Source: Myxococcales bacterium (GTDB lineage: Bacteria; Myxococcota_A; Polyangia; Polyangiales; Polyangiaceae). From it: 64,000 nt of DNA. Of the stretch, positions 10,245 to 21,253 are shown in pieces (positions within the stretch are counted from its first letter, which is position 1; every line of letters begins with the position of its first letter). Made by a program: the position numbers and the translations under genes. The notes under the pieces were generated by a model that was given only the letters and a program-made list of their open reading frames with translations, made no database searches and was not told the origin of the DNA. The stretch is taken from contig SECP01000004.1 of the NCBI GenBank assembly GCA_004193285.1, positions 1-64,000 of the forward strand, in the 5' to 3' direction.

Positions 10245-10838
10245 GTGGCGCCCAACAAAGCTCCGGAAAGTCCGCTCGTACTCGCCGCTCGTGAGCTAAC
10301 GGAGCAGCTCGCTCGGTTCGAGTCGCAAAGCGAAGAGCTGAGCCGGCTCGCGATCAACTCGGACAAGGCGCTCACGCGCGCTTGCCACGGACTGGAGGCG
10401 TGCTCGACCCACGAGGCGGGGCTCGCGCGGGCCCTGCGCGCATTCGCGGAGGCAATGCAAGGCGTGCAAGCGACGCAGCAGCGGTGCGTCGAGGTGACGG
10501 CAACGACCGCCGCGCGCATCGCGGCTCGTCAAGCCGAGCGCATGGAGCTGCAGACTCGGCTCGCCGCTTTGGGCGAGAGCGCGCGCCAAGTGAGCGAACC
10601 AGTGACTCAGCTCGCCGGGAGCGGCGCGGAGTCGGGCGCGCTGCTCGGCTCACTGCAAGAGGTCGAGCGCCGCTTGGAGGGCGTGATCGCGGAAGCGACG
10701 GCCCTGAGCGAGCAATCTCGCGCGGGCGACTGGTCGGACTTGGAACGCGACACCCAAGGCATGCGCGAGCAGCTGCAATCGCTGCGCAATCGCGTGCTGC
10801 TCATGCGGCGCAAGTTGGCTGATTCCGCGCCATCGTGA
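10245..10838 (+). CDS. Hypothetical coiled-coil protein
   Basis: GTG start; long Ala/Glu/Gln-rich heptad-like sequence. Confidence 0.6.
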   Translation: MAPNKAPESPLVLAARELTEQLARFESQSEELSRLAINSDKALTRACHGLEACSTHEAGLARALRAFAEAMQGVQATQQRCVEVTATTAARIAARQAERMELQTRLAALGESARQVSEPVTQLAGSGAESGALLGSLQEVERRLEGVIAEATALSEQSRAGDWSDLERDTQGMREQLQSLRNRVLLMRRKLADSAPS

Positions 10839-10905
10839 AGCTCGTCGGACGAACAATGTCCGAGCCGCGCTGGTGAAACGGTGATCGCACGCCCATGCTC
10901 CGGGC

Positions 10906-11133
10906 ATGGAAAGCGAGCCGATAGTCTTCGACCACACGGGCCTCACGGTGCGCGCGGCTCTGCGCGACGGCGCCTGGCAAGGGCAAATCGTGGACGCGCG
11001 CGGCGAGGTGCAAGACGAATTTGCCTACACGCGCGAAGCTTTTCCGGGCGCCGTCATCGGGGCTTTCCGCTTCAAAGAGCTGGACTTCACGGTGCGCCTC
11101 GCGGCCCGGCTCTGGCTGTACACCGACCCTTGA
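10906..11133 (+). CDS. Small hypothetical protein (75 aa)
   Basis: ORF with ATG and plausible composition; no family recognised. Confidence 0.45.
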   Translation: MESEPIVFDHTGLTVRAALRDGAWQGQIVDARGEVQDEFAYTREAFPGAVIGAFRFKELDFTVRLAARLWLYTDP

Positions 11134-11236
11134 TTGTCCCTCGCCGACCATCGCGCCCCCGCGTCGGGCGCCGCACTTCAGTGGTCCGTTGCCGCCCGGA
11201 AAGGTGTGACGTGGCGATCGTGTTAGCCTAGGCTTG

Positions 11237-12265
11237 ATGCTCCGGCTTTCGCCGCTCCTCTGTATCGCGTCGTGCGCTCTTTCTTGGCCGGCACTCGCCG
11301 GAGCACAGACGAGCGAGCCGCCCCCGACTGCGCTCGCGCCGCCTCCGGAGCCCCCGACAGCGGACCCGCCGCCGCCCAAAGCCGAACCGGCTCCGCCGCG
11401 CGCCGCGACCCCGGAGCCGCCGCCCCAGGTCACGCCCGCTGGCCCGCCCGCGGCGAACGAGTTTCCGCTACCGCCCGGGCCTACGCCGCCGGCCGCGCCT
11501 CCTCCGGTCTCCGCACCCCCGCCTGCTCCTGCAGGTGAAGAGCCGCCGCAAGAGCTCGGCAAACCCGAAAAGCAACCGCTCACACCGTCGGAGGGGTTGT
11601 TCCAAACCCCAGCGAGCGGGGACGTCCACCATGTGGAGGACCAGCGGAAGGACGAAAAGGTCGATCAGTTCAAGATCGGCCCCGTCGTGGGTATCGGCGT
11701 ACCGAGCGTGATCAGCGTGGGCGGTACGTTGAAGGTAACGCGGTTTCTCGGCGCGGGCGTGAGCCTCGGGCTGATTCCAAAGGTACGGCTCAGTTACTAC
11801 GGCGATGCCACGCTCTCCTACCAGCACGTGGACGTGTACGGACGCGTGTACCCATTTGGGGGCGGGTTCTTCCTGCACGGAGGCATTGGCTACGCGAACG
11901 TCAACGGCACGCTGACCGGGAAGGAGAGCTACTCGGATACCGGCGTCAGCGGCACCGTGGACTATAGCGGCGTCGGCAAAGTGCACACGCCGACGCTGAC
12001 CGCGCTCATCGGCTACTTTCATACGACGAGCATAGGCTTCAGCTTCGGAGTGGACGCGGGGGCGCAGATCCCGATCGCGCCGAGCACGATTCAGTTCGAC
12101 AGCACGCACGCCCTCACCACCACCCCGCCGCAGCTAGCGCCGCTCGTTCAATCCAGGGCGGACGCCTACGCGGCCAAGGCGGATCAAGCCGTGATCGATA
12201 CGCTCGAGAAGATCGGCCGCACCACCATCCCGACCGTGAACTTCCGGATCGGGTGGATCCTTTAG
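11237..12265 (+). CDS. Outer-membrane beta-barrel-like protein with Pro-rich N-terminal segment
   Basis: Signal peptide, Pro/Ala linker, alternating amphipathic strands (GAGVSLGLIPKVRLSYYGDATLSYQHVDVYGRVYPF). Confidence 0.65.
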   Translation: MLRLSPLLCIASCALSWPALAGAQTSEPPPTALAPPPEPPTADPPPPKAEPAPPRAATPEPPPQVTPAGPPAANEFPLPPGPTPPAAPPPVSAPPPAPAGEEPPQELGKPEKQPLTPSEGLFQTPASGDVHHVEDQRKDEKVDQFKIGPVVGIGVPSVISVGGTLKVTRFLGAGVSLGLIPKVRLSYYGDATLSYQHVDVYGRVYPFGGGFFLHGGIGYANVNGTLTGKESYSDTGVSGTVDYSGVGKVHTPTLTALIGYFHTTSIGFSFGVDAGAQIPIAPSTIQFDSTHALTTTPPQLAPLVQSRADAYAAKADQAVIDTLEKIGRTTIPTVNFRIGWIL

Positions 12266-12585
12266 CCCGGCGGCCAAGCGCACGCGTCCTTCGGGCGGTG
12301 CTCGTGGGGCTCGTGCTGAGCGCGTTCGGATTGGTGCTGGCCCTGTGGAGGTTTCAAGGGCGGCTCATCGATAGCCTCGCCGCGCTCGCTGACATCCGGC
12401 GCGCGGGGCAGCCGCCGATGACCATCTTGCATGGCGCAGAAGACTCGCTGATCCCGCCCCGTATGGGCCGCGAGCTGGCGGCCGCCGCGCCGGGGAGCGT
12501 GTTCGAGCTGGTGCCGGGCGCTGGGCATGCGGACCTGCTGACCGTAGCCGAGGCGCGCGTCGGCCAGCTCCTGCGACAGCGTTAG
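12253..12585 (+). pseudogene. Alpha/beta-hydrolase gene with in-frame internal deletion
   Basis: N-terminal TM plus RFQGRLI joined directly to C-terminal DSLAALADIRRAGQPPMTILHGAEDSLIPP...VPGAGHADLL; nucleophile-elbow region missing. Confidence 0.7.
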
Positions 12586-12718
12586 CCGCGGGCGACCAGG
12601 CGGTCATCGGCGGGGCCCAATGACATGTCGCGCTCTGTAACGAATGGGACGACAAAACAAACGCGGCTCCCCGCGATCTGCCTTGTGAGCGCGGCGGCGC
12701 CTCTGCAAACTGAAGGTC

Positions 12719-13477
12719 ATGCGCGAAGGCCGTCCGCGTGCCGTGCGCTCTCGTTCAGGGCTCGTCCCCAGCTGCCTCACACTGCTCGCTGCGCTGGTAG
12801 CCAGCTCGGGCGGCTGCGCCACCGAAGTGAGCACCCTGGAAGACCCTGGCCTCGGCTCGGAGGCTGCAAGCGGCGGAGCGACCGGGCAAGGCGGCTCGAG
12901 CTTGCCTGCTGGCGGCAAGGCGCCCACCGCCGGTAGCGCATCCTCCTCCGGCGGAAGCGGAGCGAGCGGAGGCGGAGCAACCGGAAGCGGAGCAAGCGGC
13001 GCCGGAGCCACGGGGGGGACGGGCGTGAGCGCGTTTGGTGGCACCGCCACGACGGGCGGCCAGGCGCAGGGTGGCGCGGCCGGTGCGGCTAGCTCGACCG
13101 CCGGCGCGCCTCAAGGCGGGGCTGCGTTAGGGGGCGCGGCAGGTGCCGGCGGCAAGGGCGGCGCTGGCGGTAAGGGCGGTGGGAGCCAGGGAGGTGCGGG
13201 GGCCGGCGGCTCGGGCATAGCGGGCTCTGGCGGCAGCGGCGGCAGCGGCAGTCTGGGCTGCCTCGCTGGGTGGAAGGGCAGCACGTGCGACAGCTGCAGC
13301 ACCCAGACCCAGAGCGACAAGCTCGCCTGCGTGAAGATCCTCGACTGCTACGGCGCGAACGCCTGCGGGCCCACCAGCTGCAGCAACAACGACGACAAGT
13401 GTGGAGCGAACAAGATCGGTCAAGGCACGGCCGGCTATCCCATCGCCAAGCAAGTCTACGACTGCGCTTGCCTCTAG
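12719..13477 (+). CDS. Lipoprotein with long Gly/Ala/Ser linker and Cys-rich C-terminal module
   Basis: Lipobox-like SSGGC; low-complexity linker; CLAGWKGSTCDSC...CVKILDCYGANACGPTSCSNNDDKC...YDCACL. Confidence 0.65.
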   Translation: MREGRPRAVRSRSGLVPSCLTLLAALVASSGGCATEVSTLEDPGLGSEAASGGATGQGGSSLPAGGKAPTAGSASSSGGSGASGGGATGSGASGAGATGGTGVSAFGGTATTGGQAQGGAAGAASSTAGAPQGGAALGGAAGAGGKGGAGGKGGGSQGGAGAGGSGIAGSGGSGGSGSLGCLAGWKGSTCDSCSTQTQSDKLACVKILDCYGANACGPTSCSNNDDKCGANKIGQGTAGYPIAKQVYDCACL

Positions 13478-13481
13478 GCGG

Positions 13482-14328
13482 TCATCTCTTCGGTGCAGCA
13501 GCCGTGAGCCGCTCCGGGATCGCGGCCGCCACCACGCGAGCGAAGAGCACGGCGTGACCGGCCTCGTTGAGGTGGGTGCCGTCCCCTGCGTCGAACCGTG
13601 ACGAGAGCTTCGTGGAGGGCGTCGCGAAGCCTGTCCAAAAGTCCAACGCGCGCGGCGCGAAGCGCCGCAAGATGGCGTCCCTCACCTCCACTTGCGCCGC
13701 GAGCTGCGCCGCGTCTCCGAAGTTTCGAGGCTGCGTGGTCGTCACCCACAGCGGCACGTGCGCGGCGTCGGCGGCCGCGCGCAACCGCTCGAAGTTTGCC
13801 AGCTGCTCGGCCGGTGAGTACCGCTCGGCAGCATCGTTCGAGGGCAGGTTGACGATGATCGCGCGCGGAGCGAGCGCGAGAGCCGCGCTGATGTTGCGCC
13901 CCTGCGTCGGCGCCGGGCGGCCAGGAGGCGGAGCGAACCCGTCGGGTTGAACGTGGTAAGTCGTTTGGCCACCGGCGGCCAAGCTGCGCACTTGATAGCG
14001 AGGGAACTTTTCGGCCAGGTAGCGGCCGTAGCGCGGCACCCATGCGCTGTCCGGGTCCGACGGCCCGATGCCTGCAGCGGTCGAGGAACCGAGCACCACG
14101 ATCAGCTGGGAAGCGGCGCCGGTGCCCGCGCTCATCGGTGGCCCTGGCGTGCCTGGTGGGACGGGGCTCTCCCTTTTGCAGGCGCCCGCTAGAGCGACCG
14201 AAGCGAAGGTGAGGACTGCCTTCACGAGCACGCGCCGCGCCGCGACCCTCGAGAGTGACGGCCAGGCGCGGGCTGCGAGCCCCGGCTCGATGGGGACGGC
14301 CTCGTCGGTTTGCGAGCTAACGCGCATG
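13482..14328 (-). CDS. SGNH/GDSL-hydrolase family lipoprotein
   Basis: VVLGSSTAAGIG, VNLPSNDA, GDGTHLNEAGHAVLF; lipobox ALAGAC. Confidence 0.8.
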
Positions 14329-14478
14329 CTTCCTATCGACAAGCTCGAGCGGGTCCTACGGCCCGAGTCGAGACCCAGCCTTGCACGCCGCGCCGCGTCC
14401 AGGAAGGGACCAGGAGCGGCGCCGGGGCCAAGCCCGCAGAGCCCGAGGGGCAGGACGCTCGCGGCATTTTCTGCTCTG

Positions 14479-14979
14479 ATGCGCGCCGCTATGCTCGCTC
14501 GACGCCTATTCGTCTTCGCCTCCTTCTCTCTCCTCGCATGCTCGCCGGGCGGCTCGCACGGTGAGGGGGAAATTCGCGCCCTCATTGCCAAGCAGGCAGA
14601 CGCGTGGAACCGCCACGACACCAAGGCCTGGATGACGCCCTTCAGCGAAGACGCCGAGTTCATCAACATCATGGGCATGGCCCTGCTCGGTCGCCCCGAG
14701 ATAGAGCAGCGCCACGCCGAGCTCTTCACGGGCATCTTTTCGCGGAGCCGCGTGACGGTGACGACCCGGCAAGTGCGGCCGCTCGGCGCCACCGCCGCAG
14801 TCGCGGAGACGGACTACGAGCTGCGCGGCTACGAGCGCCTGCCGCCCGGTATCCGCCCAACCGAAGCGGACGGCACGTTGCGCACGCGCATGAAGTACGT
14901 GTGGCAACTGCGCCCGGAAGGCTGGCGCATCGTCACCGCGCAGAACACCGCGATCGCGCCGCGGCCCGGGAAGCCCTAA
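14479..14979 (+). CDS. SgcJ/EcaC-like (NTF2-like) secreted protein
   Basis: IRALIAKQADAWNRHDTKAWMTPFSEDAEFINIMG...; lipobox SLLAC. Confidence 0.8.
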   Translation: MRAAMLARRLFVFASFSLLACSPGGSHGEGEIRALIAKQADAWNRHDTKAWMTPFSEDAEFINIMGMALLGRPEIEQRHAELFTGIFSRSRVTVTTRQVRPLGATAAVAETDYELRGYERLPPGIRPTEADGTLRTRMKYVWQLRPEGWRIVTAQNTAIAPRPGKP

Positions 14980-14981
14980 GC

Positions 14982-15539
14982 GTGGACGAGGCGCCCGAGC
15001 CGTCGCCGGAAGAAGCGCTCGGTGAGGCGCTCGCCTGGCTGGCGGACGAGCCTGATTGCGCAGATGCGCACTACGAAGCTGGTCTCGTCTACGAAGAGCT
15101 CGGGAACGAGGGCGAGCGACGACGGCACTTCCTGGAGGCGCTGCGGCTCGACACACTGGACGCTACCACTCCCCTGGCCGGCTACGAGGCGATCATCTGC
15201 GATCAGGTCGAGCGCACCCTTTCCGATTTGCCGGCTGCGTTCGCGGAGCGGCTCGGAGCCGTGACCGTCTTGGTCCAGCCGCGGCCGTCCCTGCCCATGG
15301 TGGAAGAAGGGCTGGACCCTCGCCTTCTCGGCTTGTTCGACGGCGCGACGGCGGAAGAGCTGGCGCTCGGGGATGCCCCTCTCGTCTCCACTCAGATCTA
15401 CATTTTCTCTCACAACCTGGCCGCGAGCTTCGAAGACGAGGCAAGCCTGCGAGAGGAGGTGACGGTCACCGTGCTGCACGAGGTCGGCCATTTTTTCGGC
15501 CTGGACGAGGACGACATGGAGCGCCTGGGACTGGACTAA
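14982..15539 (+). CDS. Metallopeptidase family (zincin-like, DUF1025-type)
   Basis: GTG start; EVTVTVLHEVGHFFGLDEDDMERLGL. Confidence 0.8.
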   Translation: MDEAPEPSPEEALGEALAWLADEPDCADAHYEAGLVYEELGNEGERRRHFLEALRLDTLDATTPLAGYEAIICDQVERTLSDLPAAFAERLGAVTVLVQPRPSLPMVEEGLDPRLLGLFDGATAEELALGDAPLVSTQIYIFSHNLAASFEDEASLREEVTVTVLHEVGHFFGLDEDDMERLGLD

Positions 15540-15583
15540 GCGCGCCGCGGGTGTAATGCCGAGACGGCGGCGCCGTCAGCGCC

Positions 15584-18052
15584 GTGATGTCTCACCTCAT
15601 GTCCCCTGAGCACCCTCACCACGAGCCCCCTCTCGCTGCCGAGCCGGTGCGCGCCATCGACCCCGTTTGCGGGATGAAGGTAAACCCCGCGGCGCCGCGA
15701 GGTGGCAGCTTCGAGCACGCTGGAACGGCGTACCACTTCTGCAACCCGCGCTGCCGCGAGAAGTTTGCGGCCGAGCCGGAGAAGTACCTCCGGCACGAGG
15801 AAGCTCCGCCTCCCGTCGTCACGCCGGGTAGCAGCTACGTGTGCCCCATGGATCCCGAGGTGCGGTCGGACCGCCCTGGCCCCTGCCCGAAATGCGGCAT
15901 GGCGCTGGAACCGGCGCAACCCGAGCTCGTGGCTCGCACTGAATGGGTGTGCCCGATGCATCCGCAAGTCGTGCGAGGAGCCGCTGGCAACTGCCCGCTC
16001 TGCGGCATGCCGCTGGAGCCCCGGAGCGTCTCGCTCGCGCCGTCCAAGAATCCCGAGCTCGAGGACATGTCACGTCGCTTCTGGGTAGCGCTATCGCTTT
16101 CCGCACCGCTCCTCGTGTTGACGATGGGTGACATGCTCGCCGGCCGGCCCGTATCGCAACTGCTCGGCGCGCGACCGCGGGTGCTGCTCGAGCTCGCGCT
16201 GGCGACGCCCGTGGTGTTGTGGGCGGGCGCTCCGTTCCTGCAGCGCGCGGTCGCGTCGATCCGCAATCGTAGCCTGAACATGTTCACGCTGATCGGCCTG
16301 GGCGTGAGCGTCGCGTACGGCTACAGCCTCGTGGCTGCCCTCGCGCCGAGCGCGTTTCCAGGAGGATTTGGCGCTCATCACGGCGAGGTGGGCGTCTACT
16401 TCGAGTCGGCGGCCGTGATCGTCACCTTGATCCTGCTCGGGCAGGTCCTCGAGCTGCGCGCCCGCAGCCGAACTGGCTCCGCGATCCGCGCCTTGCTCGG
16501 GCTCTCTCCAGCCACCGCGCGGCGCGTAGGGCCGGGCGGCGCCGAGCAAGACGTGAGCCTGGACCAGGTCAGAGTGGGTGACTTGCTGCGCGTTCGCCCC
16601 GGCGAGAAGGTGCCGGTGGACGGGACGGTGGTGGAGGGGGCAAGCAGCGTGGACGAGTCGATGCTGAGCGGAGAGCCGTTGCCGGCGGAAAAGCAGGTCG
16701 GTTCGCGGGTGGTCGGTGCCACGCTCAACGGCACTGGTTCCTTGCTCATGCGCGCGGAGAAAGTAGGCAACGAGACGCTCCTTGCGCGCATCGTCGCGCT
16801 CGTGACCGAGGCGCAGCGCAGTCGCGCGCCGATTCAGCGCCTTGCGGACGTCATTTCTTCGTTCTTCGTGCCCGCCGTGATCGCGGTCTCGCTGGTGAGC
16901 TTCGCGATTTGGGCCACGGTCGGGCCGGAGCCTCGCTTGGCCAACGCGCTCGTCAGCGCGGTCGCGGTTCTGATCATCGCCTGCCCCTGCGCGCTGGGTC
17001 TCGCCACGCCGATGTCAGTCATGGTGGCGACGGGCAAGGCGGCAAACGCGGGCGTGCTCTTCAAGAACGCCGAAGCGCTGGAGACCCTGCGTAAAGTGGA
17101 CACGCTGGTCGTCGACAAGACCGGAACGTTGACGGAGGGCAAGCCCCGCCTCGTCACGGTGGAAGCGGCGAGCGGCTTCGAGCCGGATCAGGTGCTGGCG
17201 TTGGCGGCGGCCCTGGAGCGCGGAAGCGAGCACCCGCTCGCAGGCGCTATCGTGCGCGGCGCTGAAGCGCGAGGGGTCCCGGAGCTCCGCGCCGACTCGG
17301 TTCGAGCGATGCCGGGCAAAGGTATCCGCGGCCGGGTGCAATCGTCCGAGGTCGCGGTCGGCAACGCCGCGCTACTGTCGGAAGTTGGTGCCTCAGCCGC
17401 GGCCCTCGAGACGCGCGCGGCGGAGCTCGCAGGGGGCGCCCAAGGCGTCGTCTTCGTAGCCGTGAACGGCGAGCTAGCGGGGTTATTGGCGGTCGCCGAC
17501 GCGATCAAAGAAGGCGCCGCCGAGGCGCTCGCGGAGCTCCGAGCGGAGGGCCTCTCGGTCGTCATGCTGACCGGAGATCGGCAGGCCACGGCGGACGCGG
17601 TCGCCCGGCAGCTGAGCATCGCGCAAGTCTACGCGGAGGTGCTGCCAGAACAGAAAGCAGACCTGGTGCGACAGCTCCAGACTCAAGGCCGCTTCGTAGC
17701 CATGGCGGGGGACGGCATCAACGACGCTCCCGCCCTCGCCCGCGCTCAAGTCGGCATCGCGATGGGCACGGGTACGGACGTGGCCATGAAGACCGCGGAC
17801 ATCACGCTCGTTGCCGGTGATTTGCGCGGCATCGTACGTGCGCGCAAGGTGAGCCGCGCCGCGATCAGCAACATCCGCCAAAACCTGTTCTTCGCTTTCG
17901 TCTACAACGCCGCTGGCGTGCCCCTCGCGGCCGGCGCGCTCTACCCCCTCTTTGGCTGGCAGCTGAGCCCGATGCTCGCGGCCGCCGCCATGAGCCTGAG
18001 CTCCGTGTCGGTCATTGCAAGCGCGCTCCGCCTGAGGTTCGTACAAGTCTGA
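15584..18052 (+). CDS. copA: Copper-translocating P1B-type ATPase with YHS and two MxP-type heavy-metal-binding motifs
   Basis: YHS-like N-terminus, [21 protein letters not shown] in [33 protein letters not shown]. Confidence 0.93.
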   Translation: MMSHLMSPEHPHHEPPLAAEPVRAIDPVCGMKVNPAAPRGGSFEHAGTAYHFCNPRCREKFAAEPEKYLRHEEAPPPVVTPGSSYVCPMDPEVRSDRPGPCPKCGMALEPAQPELVARTEWVCPMHPQVVRGAAGNCPLCGMPLEPRSVSLAPSKNPELEDMSRRFWVALSLSAPLLVLTMGDMLAGRPVSQLLGARPRVLLELALATPVVLWAGAPFLQRAVASIRNRSLNMFTLIGLGVSVAYGYSLVAALAPSAFPGGFGAHHGEVGVYFESAAVIVTLILLGQVLELRARSRTGSAIRALLGLSPATARRVGPGGAEQDVSLDQVRVGDLLRVRPGEKVPVDGTVVEGASSVDESMLSGEPLPAEKQVGSRVVGATLNGTGSLLMRAEKVGNETLLARIVALVTEAQRSRAPIQRLADVISSFFVPAVIAVSLVSFAIWATVGPEPRLANALVSAVAVLIIACPCALGLATPMSVMVATGKAANAGVLFKNAEALETLRKVDTLVVDKTGTLTEGKPRLVTVEAASGFEPDQVLALAAALERGSEHPLAGAIVRGAEARGVPELRADSVRAMPGKGIRGRVQSSEVAVGNAALLSEVGASAAALETRAAELAGGAQGVVFVAVNGELAGLLAVADAIKEGAAEALAELRAEGLSVVMLTGDRQATADAVARQLSIAQVYAEVLPEQKADLVRQLQTQGRFVAMAGDGINDAPALARAQVGIAMGTGTDVAMKTADITLVAGDLRGIVRARKVSRAAISNIRQNLFFAFVYNAAGVPLAAGALYPLFGWQLSPMLAAAAMSLSSVSVIASALRLRFVQV

Positions 18053-18218
18053 GCCCCGCATAAAAGCCTGGAGCTAGGTGCCAAAGCCCCTCGCCGCGCC
18101 TCTTTCTCAAAACGAGAATCACCCTTGCGCCTGGTCAGCCGCAGTTGGCGATGCGATAGTTACGGTTCCGCCGAAGCGGCGCTCCGCGCTCGCCGAGGCG
18201 CCTAGGAGGGACGACGAC

Positions 18219-18668
18219 ATGAGCCAGACCCTGCTCGTGGTTGATGATGAGCCTGCGATCCAGCGAATGCTGCAGAAGCGCGGGGAGAAAGAAGGCTTTC
18301 ACGTCCTCGGGGCGCTGACCCTCCGCGAAGGCCTGAGCCGTGCGCTGAAGGACGCGCCCGATATCATCCTGCTCGACATGAGCTTGCCAGACGGCATGGG
18401 CTCGCAATTGCTCAAACAGCTCCAAGCCGAGCCGCGCACTCGGCGCATTCCCATCGTCGTGTGGTCCGGCCTCGATCGCGACGAGGTCAGGGAGAAGGTG
18501 CTCCGGGCGGGCGCGGTCGCCTACCTTCACAAGAACGACGTGACGATGCTGATGGTCACGCTGCGCGCCATGTCCCGAGGAAGCCAGAGTGGACTGACGA
18601 GATCACGCGAGATCGCTTACGAAGACGCGCTCGATGACTTGGCTCCGCGCGGGTTCGGGCGAAAGTAG
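18219..18668 (+). CDS. Response regulator receiver protein
   Basis: TLLVVDDEPAIQRM, DIILLDMSLPDG; AGGAGG-type RBS at about 18205. Confidence 0.85.
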   Translation: MSQTLLVVDDEPAIQRMLQKRGEKEGFHVLGALTLREGLSRALKDAPDIILLDMSLPDGMGSQLLKQLQAEPRTRRIPIVVWSGLDRDEVREKVLRAGAVAYLHKNDVTMLMVTLRAMSRGSQSGLTRSREIAYEDALDDLAPRGFGRK

Positions 18669-18679
18669 GCCGTACGGCG

Positions 18680-20209
18680 CTACGGGTTTTCTTCCACGAT
18701 CGTGACGGGTATGACGGAGGTCACGTCTCGCTCGACCTTCACCACGACGTCCTTGGCCTTGCCGCCCGGCGCCATTGGGAGGACCGTAATGTGGCGTAGG
18801 CCGACCGGCAGCGAGATCAGTTGATTGTCACTGTAGGTGCGACCTTCCGCCAGGACCTTCACGGAGCCGCCGGATGCGCGTACCAGCAAGGTACCGGTCG
18901 CGACGGGCGCGGGCCTCGCGGTCGGGCTCCCGGCCATCGGCGGGGTTTGCGGCATCGCTCGCCACGCGACCCCCACGCTCCCCGCAGCGATGAAGGCGGC
19001 CCCGAGCCACGCGCTTCGGCGGTTCCACCGGTGTCTTGGCGCAGCCGGGCCGAGCCGCCGCGTCACCAGTGGGAGCGGCTCGAGGCTGGGAGATACGCCG
19101 GGCGTGCTCGTGATCTCCACTACCACCGCCAACGCGGCTTCGTGGCGGCTCGCACCGGGCTCGATGTCTACGGGCACGCCTGCCAGCCATTCGGCAACCT
19201 CGCCGTGCGAGATAGAATCCCCGGTAGATACCAGGACGCGGTCCAGCGCTCGCGACAGGGCTCGAGCACTCTCGAAGCGTCGGCTCGGCTCGAGCTGCAG
19301 GGCCTTCTTCGCGATCTCTGCCAGCCCGGGAAGGACGACCGGCTGGTGGACGCGAGGGTCAGGGACGGTACCGGCGCACACGGCGGCGATGGTGGCCGCC
19401 TCGCTCGAGCGATGAAATAGGCGCTCACCGGTGAGTAGCTCCCAGAGCACGATGCCCAAGCCGTAAACATCTGCGCGTCGGTCCACCCGCTGACCGCTGA
19501 TCTGCTCCGGTGCGGCGTAGGCAAGCTTGCCCTTCATCGTGCCCGTCGCGGTGTGGTGCAGCTGATTTCGCGCGCGTGCAATCCCGAAGTCCGTGACTTT
19601 GACGCCGCCGCTCTTGAGGACGAACAGATTGTGGGGCGATACGTCGCGATGAACGACCTCCAGGATCGTTCCTTGCTCGTCCGTGAGCTCATGAGCGGCG
19701 TGAAGCCCCTCTGCCAACCCAACGAGGACGCGGGCGATGAACAGCTGATGCCTCGGCGACGCCGCGAGCGTGGGGTCCGCTTGCAGCGCCATGAGGACCT
19801 GCCGCAACGTGCGGCCGTCCAGTAGCTCCATGGCGATGAACGTGCCGCCCTCGTCGGAAACGAAGTCCAGCACTTGGCACACGTTGGGGTGCTGAATCGA
19901 GGAAGCCAGCCGGGCCTCGTCTGCGAGCAACTCGACGAACCCCACGTCGCCCAAGTGCGGGTGGATGCGCTTGATCGCTACTCGCTTGCGGAAGCCCTCG
20001 GCGCCCAGCTTGACCGCCTCGTATACGGTTGCCATGCCGCCAACCCCGAGCTGCCGGCCCAAGCGGTAATTCCCGCTGCCGATTGCGGACTGCTGGCTGG
20101 ACGACTTGCTCGCGCCGAGCACCTCGAGCATGGGGGGCGGTAAGCGCGGCACCGAGGGCAGACTCGGCGTGAGCTCGTGCGGACTTCGTTTGCTGCGTTC
20201 GATGGCCAT
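18680..20209 (-). CDS. Eukaryotic-like Ser/Thr protein kinase with C-terminal TM segment and extracytoplasmic tail
   Basis: YRLGRQLGVGGMATVYEAVKLG, VHRDVSPHNLFVLKSGGVKVTDFGIA, YAAPEQISGQRVDRRADVYGLGIVLWELLTG. Confidence 0.92.
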   Translation of the reverse strand: MAIERSKRSPHELTPSLPSVPRLPPPMLEVLGASKSSSQQSAIGSGNYRLGRQLGVGGMATVYEAVKLGAEGFRKRVAIKRIHPHLGDVGFVELLADEARLASSIQHPNVCQVLDFVSDEGGTFIAMELLDGRTLRQVLMALQADPTLAASPRHQLFIARVLVGLAEGLHAAHELTDEQGTILEVVHRDVSPHNLFVLKSGGVKVTDFGIARARNQLHHTATGTMKGKLAYAAPEQISGQRVDRRADVYGLGIVLWELLTGERLFHRSSEAATIAAVCAGTVPDPRVHQPVVLPGLAEIAKKALQLEPSRRFESARALSRALDRVLVSTGDSISHGEVAEWLAGVPVDIEPGASRHEAALAVVVEITSTPGVSPSLEPLPLVTRRLGPAAPRHRWNRRSAWLGAAFIAAGSVGVAWRAMPQTPPMAGSPTARPAPVATGTLLVRASGGSVKVLAEGRTYSDNQLISLPVGLRHITVLPMAPGGKAKDVVVKVERDVTSVIPVTIVEENP

Positions 20210-20353
20210 CGCGGAACGTCACCGTCGTTCCCGACCGCGATTCGCGATCGGGGTACGGTCAACGAGACAACGACCGTTGCACCACGCGGCTAAGTGGCCG
20301 GTCAGCGGCGACGACGTACATTGGCCACACCTACATGGTCGCGAGACGCTCGC

Positions 20354-20776
20354 TCACAGGCCGAGCTGCGTCGCCATGGCGCTGGCCGACATGGCTCCGG
20401 AGATCCGTTTGGCCTCGCGGCCCTGACGAAACAGGACGAGCGTGGGGATGCTGCTGATTCCGAAGCGCGCGCTGAGCCGAGGCTCCGCGTCCGTATCCAC
20501 CTTGGCGACGATGGTCAGCCCACTGCGCTGGGCGGCGAGCTTCTCCAGCTCGGGGGCGACGAGGCGGCAAGGGCCACACCACGCCGCCCAAAAGTCCACC
20601 AGCACCGGGACCTTTGCGTCACGGACCAGCTCCTCGAAGTCCTCCCCGCTCTGCACCGCGATCGGACGCGAAAGCGGTAGTAGGGACGCCTTGCAGGCCG
20701 CGCAGCGGGCCTTGTCCAGCAGGCGGGAGGCCGGCAGCCGGTTCTGAGCGGAGCAAGAAGAGCAGGCGACGCGCAT
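20354..20776 (-). CDS. trxC: Thioredoxin 2-like protein with N-terminal zinc ribbon
   Basis: CSSCSAQNRL...CAAC plus VDFWAAWCGPCRLVAPELE. Confidence 0.9.
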   Translation of the reverse strand: MRVACSSCSAQNRLPASRLLDKARCAACKASLLPLSRPIAVQSGEDFEELVRDAKVPVLVDFWAAWCGPCRLVAPELEKLAAQRSGLTIVAKVDTDAEPRLSARFGISSIPTLVLFRQGREAKRISGAMSASAMATQLGL

Positions 20777-20836
20777 GGCGCGGAAGCTGCGTCTCGCGAT
20801 CGAGCTCGTCAAGCTCGCACCCGCGGACGCCGACCC

Positions 20837-21253
20837 TCACAAATCGAATCTGCCCGCTGCTTCGGGTTGGTACACGACCCGCTCGACCCGCATTCGGCGC
20901 TCGCCTCGCGGGGTTCGCCACGAGATGTCGCTACCCTCACGGCTTCCGATCAGCGCGCTCCCGAGCGGCGCGAGGACCGAGACCCTCCCGGCCTCGATGT
21001 CGGCGGATGATGGGAAGACGAGCGTAAGCTCTCGCCGCTCCTGGTTATCCAGATCCAGCACGACTGCGCGCGAATTCATGGTGACGACGGTGCTCGGCAC
21101 TTGGTCGGGCGGAACGACGACAGCGCGACCGAGATCACGTTCCAGCACGCTGAGCGTCGGCGGCGGGGCCACCTGGCGGCGGATGCGGTCGAACAGCGCG
21201 TCGAGGCGGCGAAAATCGAAGTCGGTCAGAGTGGGAACGTGATCTGCAAACAT
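20837..21253 (-). CDS. rnk: Nucleoside diphosphate kinase regulator / GreA-GreB C-terminal family
   Basis: DFRRLDALFD, VVTMNSRAVVLDLD, ERRELTLVFPSSADIEAGRVSVLAPLGSALIG. Confidence 0.85.
   Translation of the reverse strand: MFADHVPTLTDFDFRRLDALFDRIRRQVAPPPTLSVLERDLGRAVVVPPDQVPSTVVTMNSRAVVLDLDNQERRELTLVFPSSADIEAGRVSVLAPLGSALIGSREGSDISWRTPRGERRMRVERVVYQPEAAGRFDL

Noticed and set aside
8869-10299. 476-aa + strand ORF
   Set aside because: Shadow frame of the MATE transporter, Arg/Gly-rich without motifs
11272-11538. Pro/Ala-rich shadow ORFs in the OMP gene N-terminus
   Set aside because: Alternate frames of a Pro-rich linker
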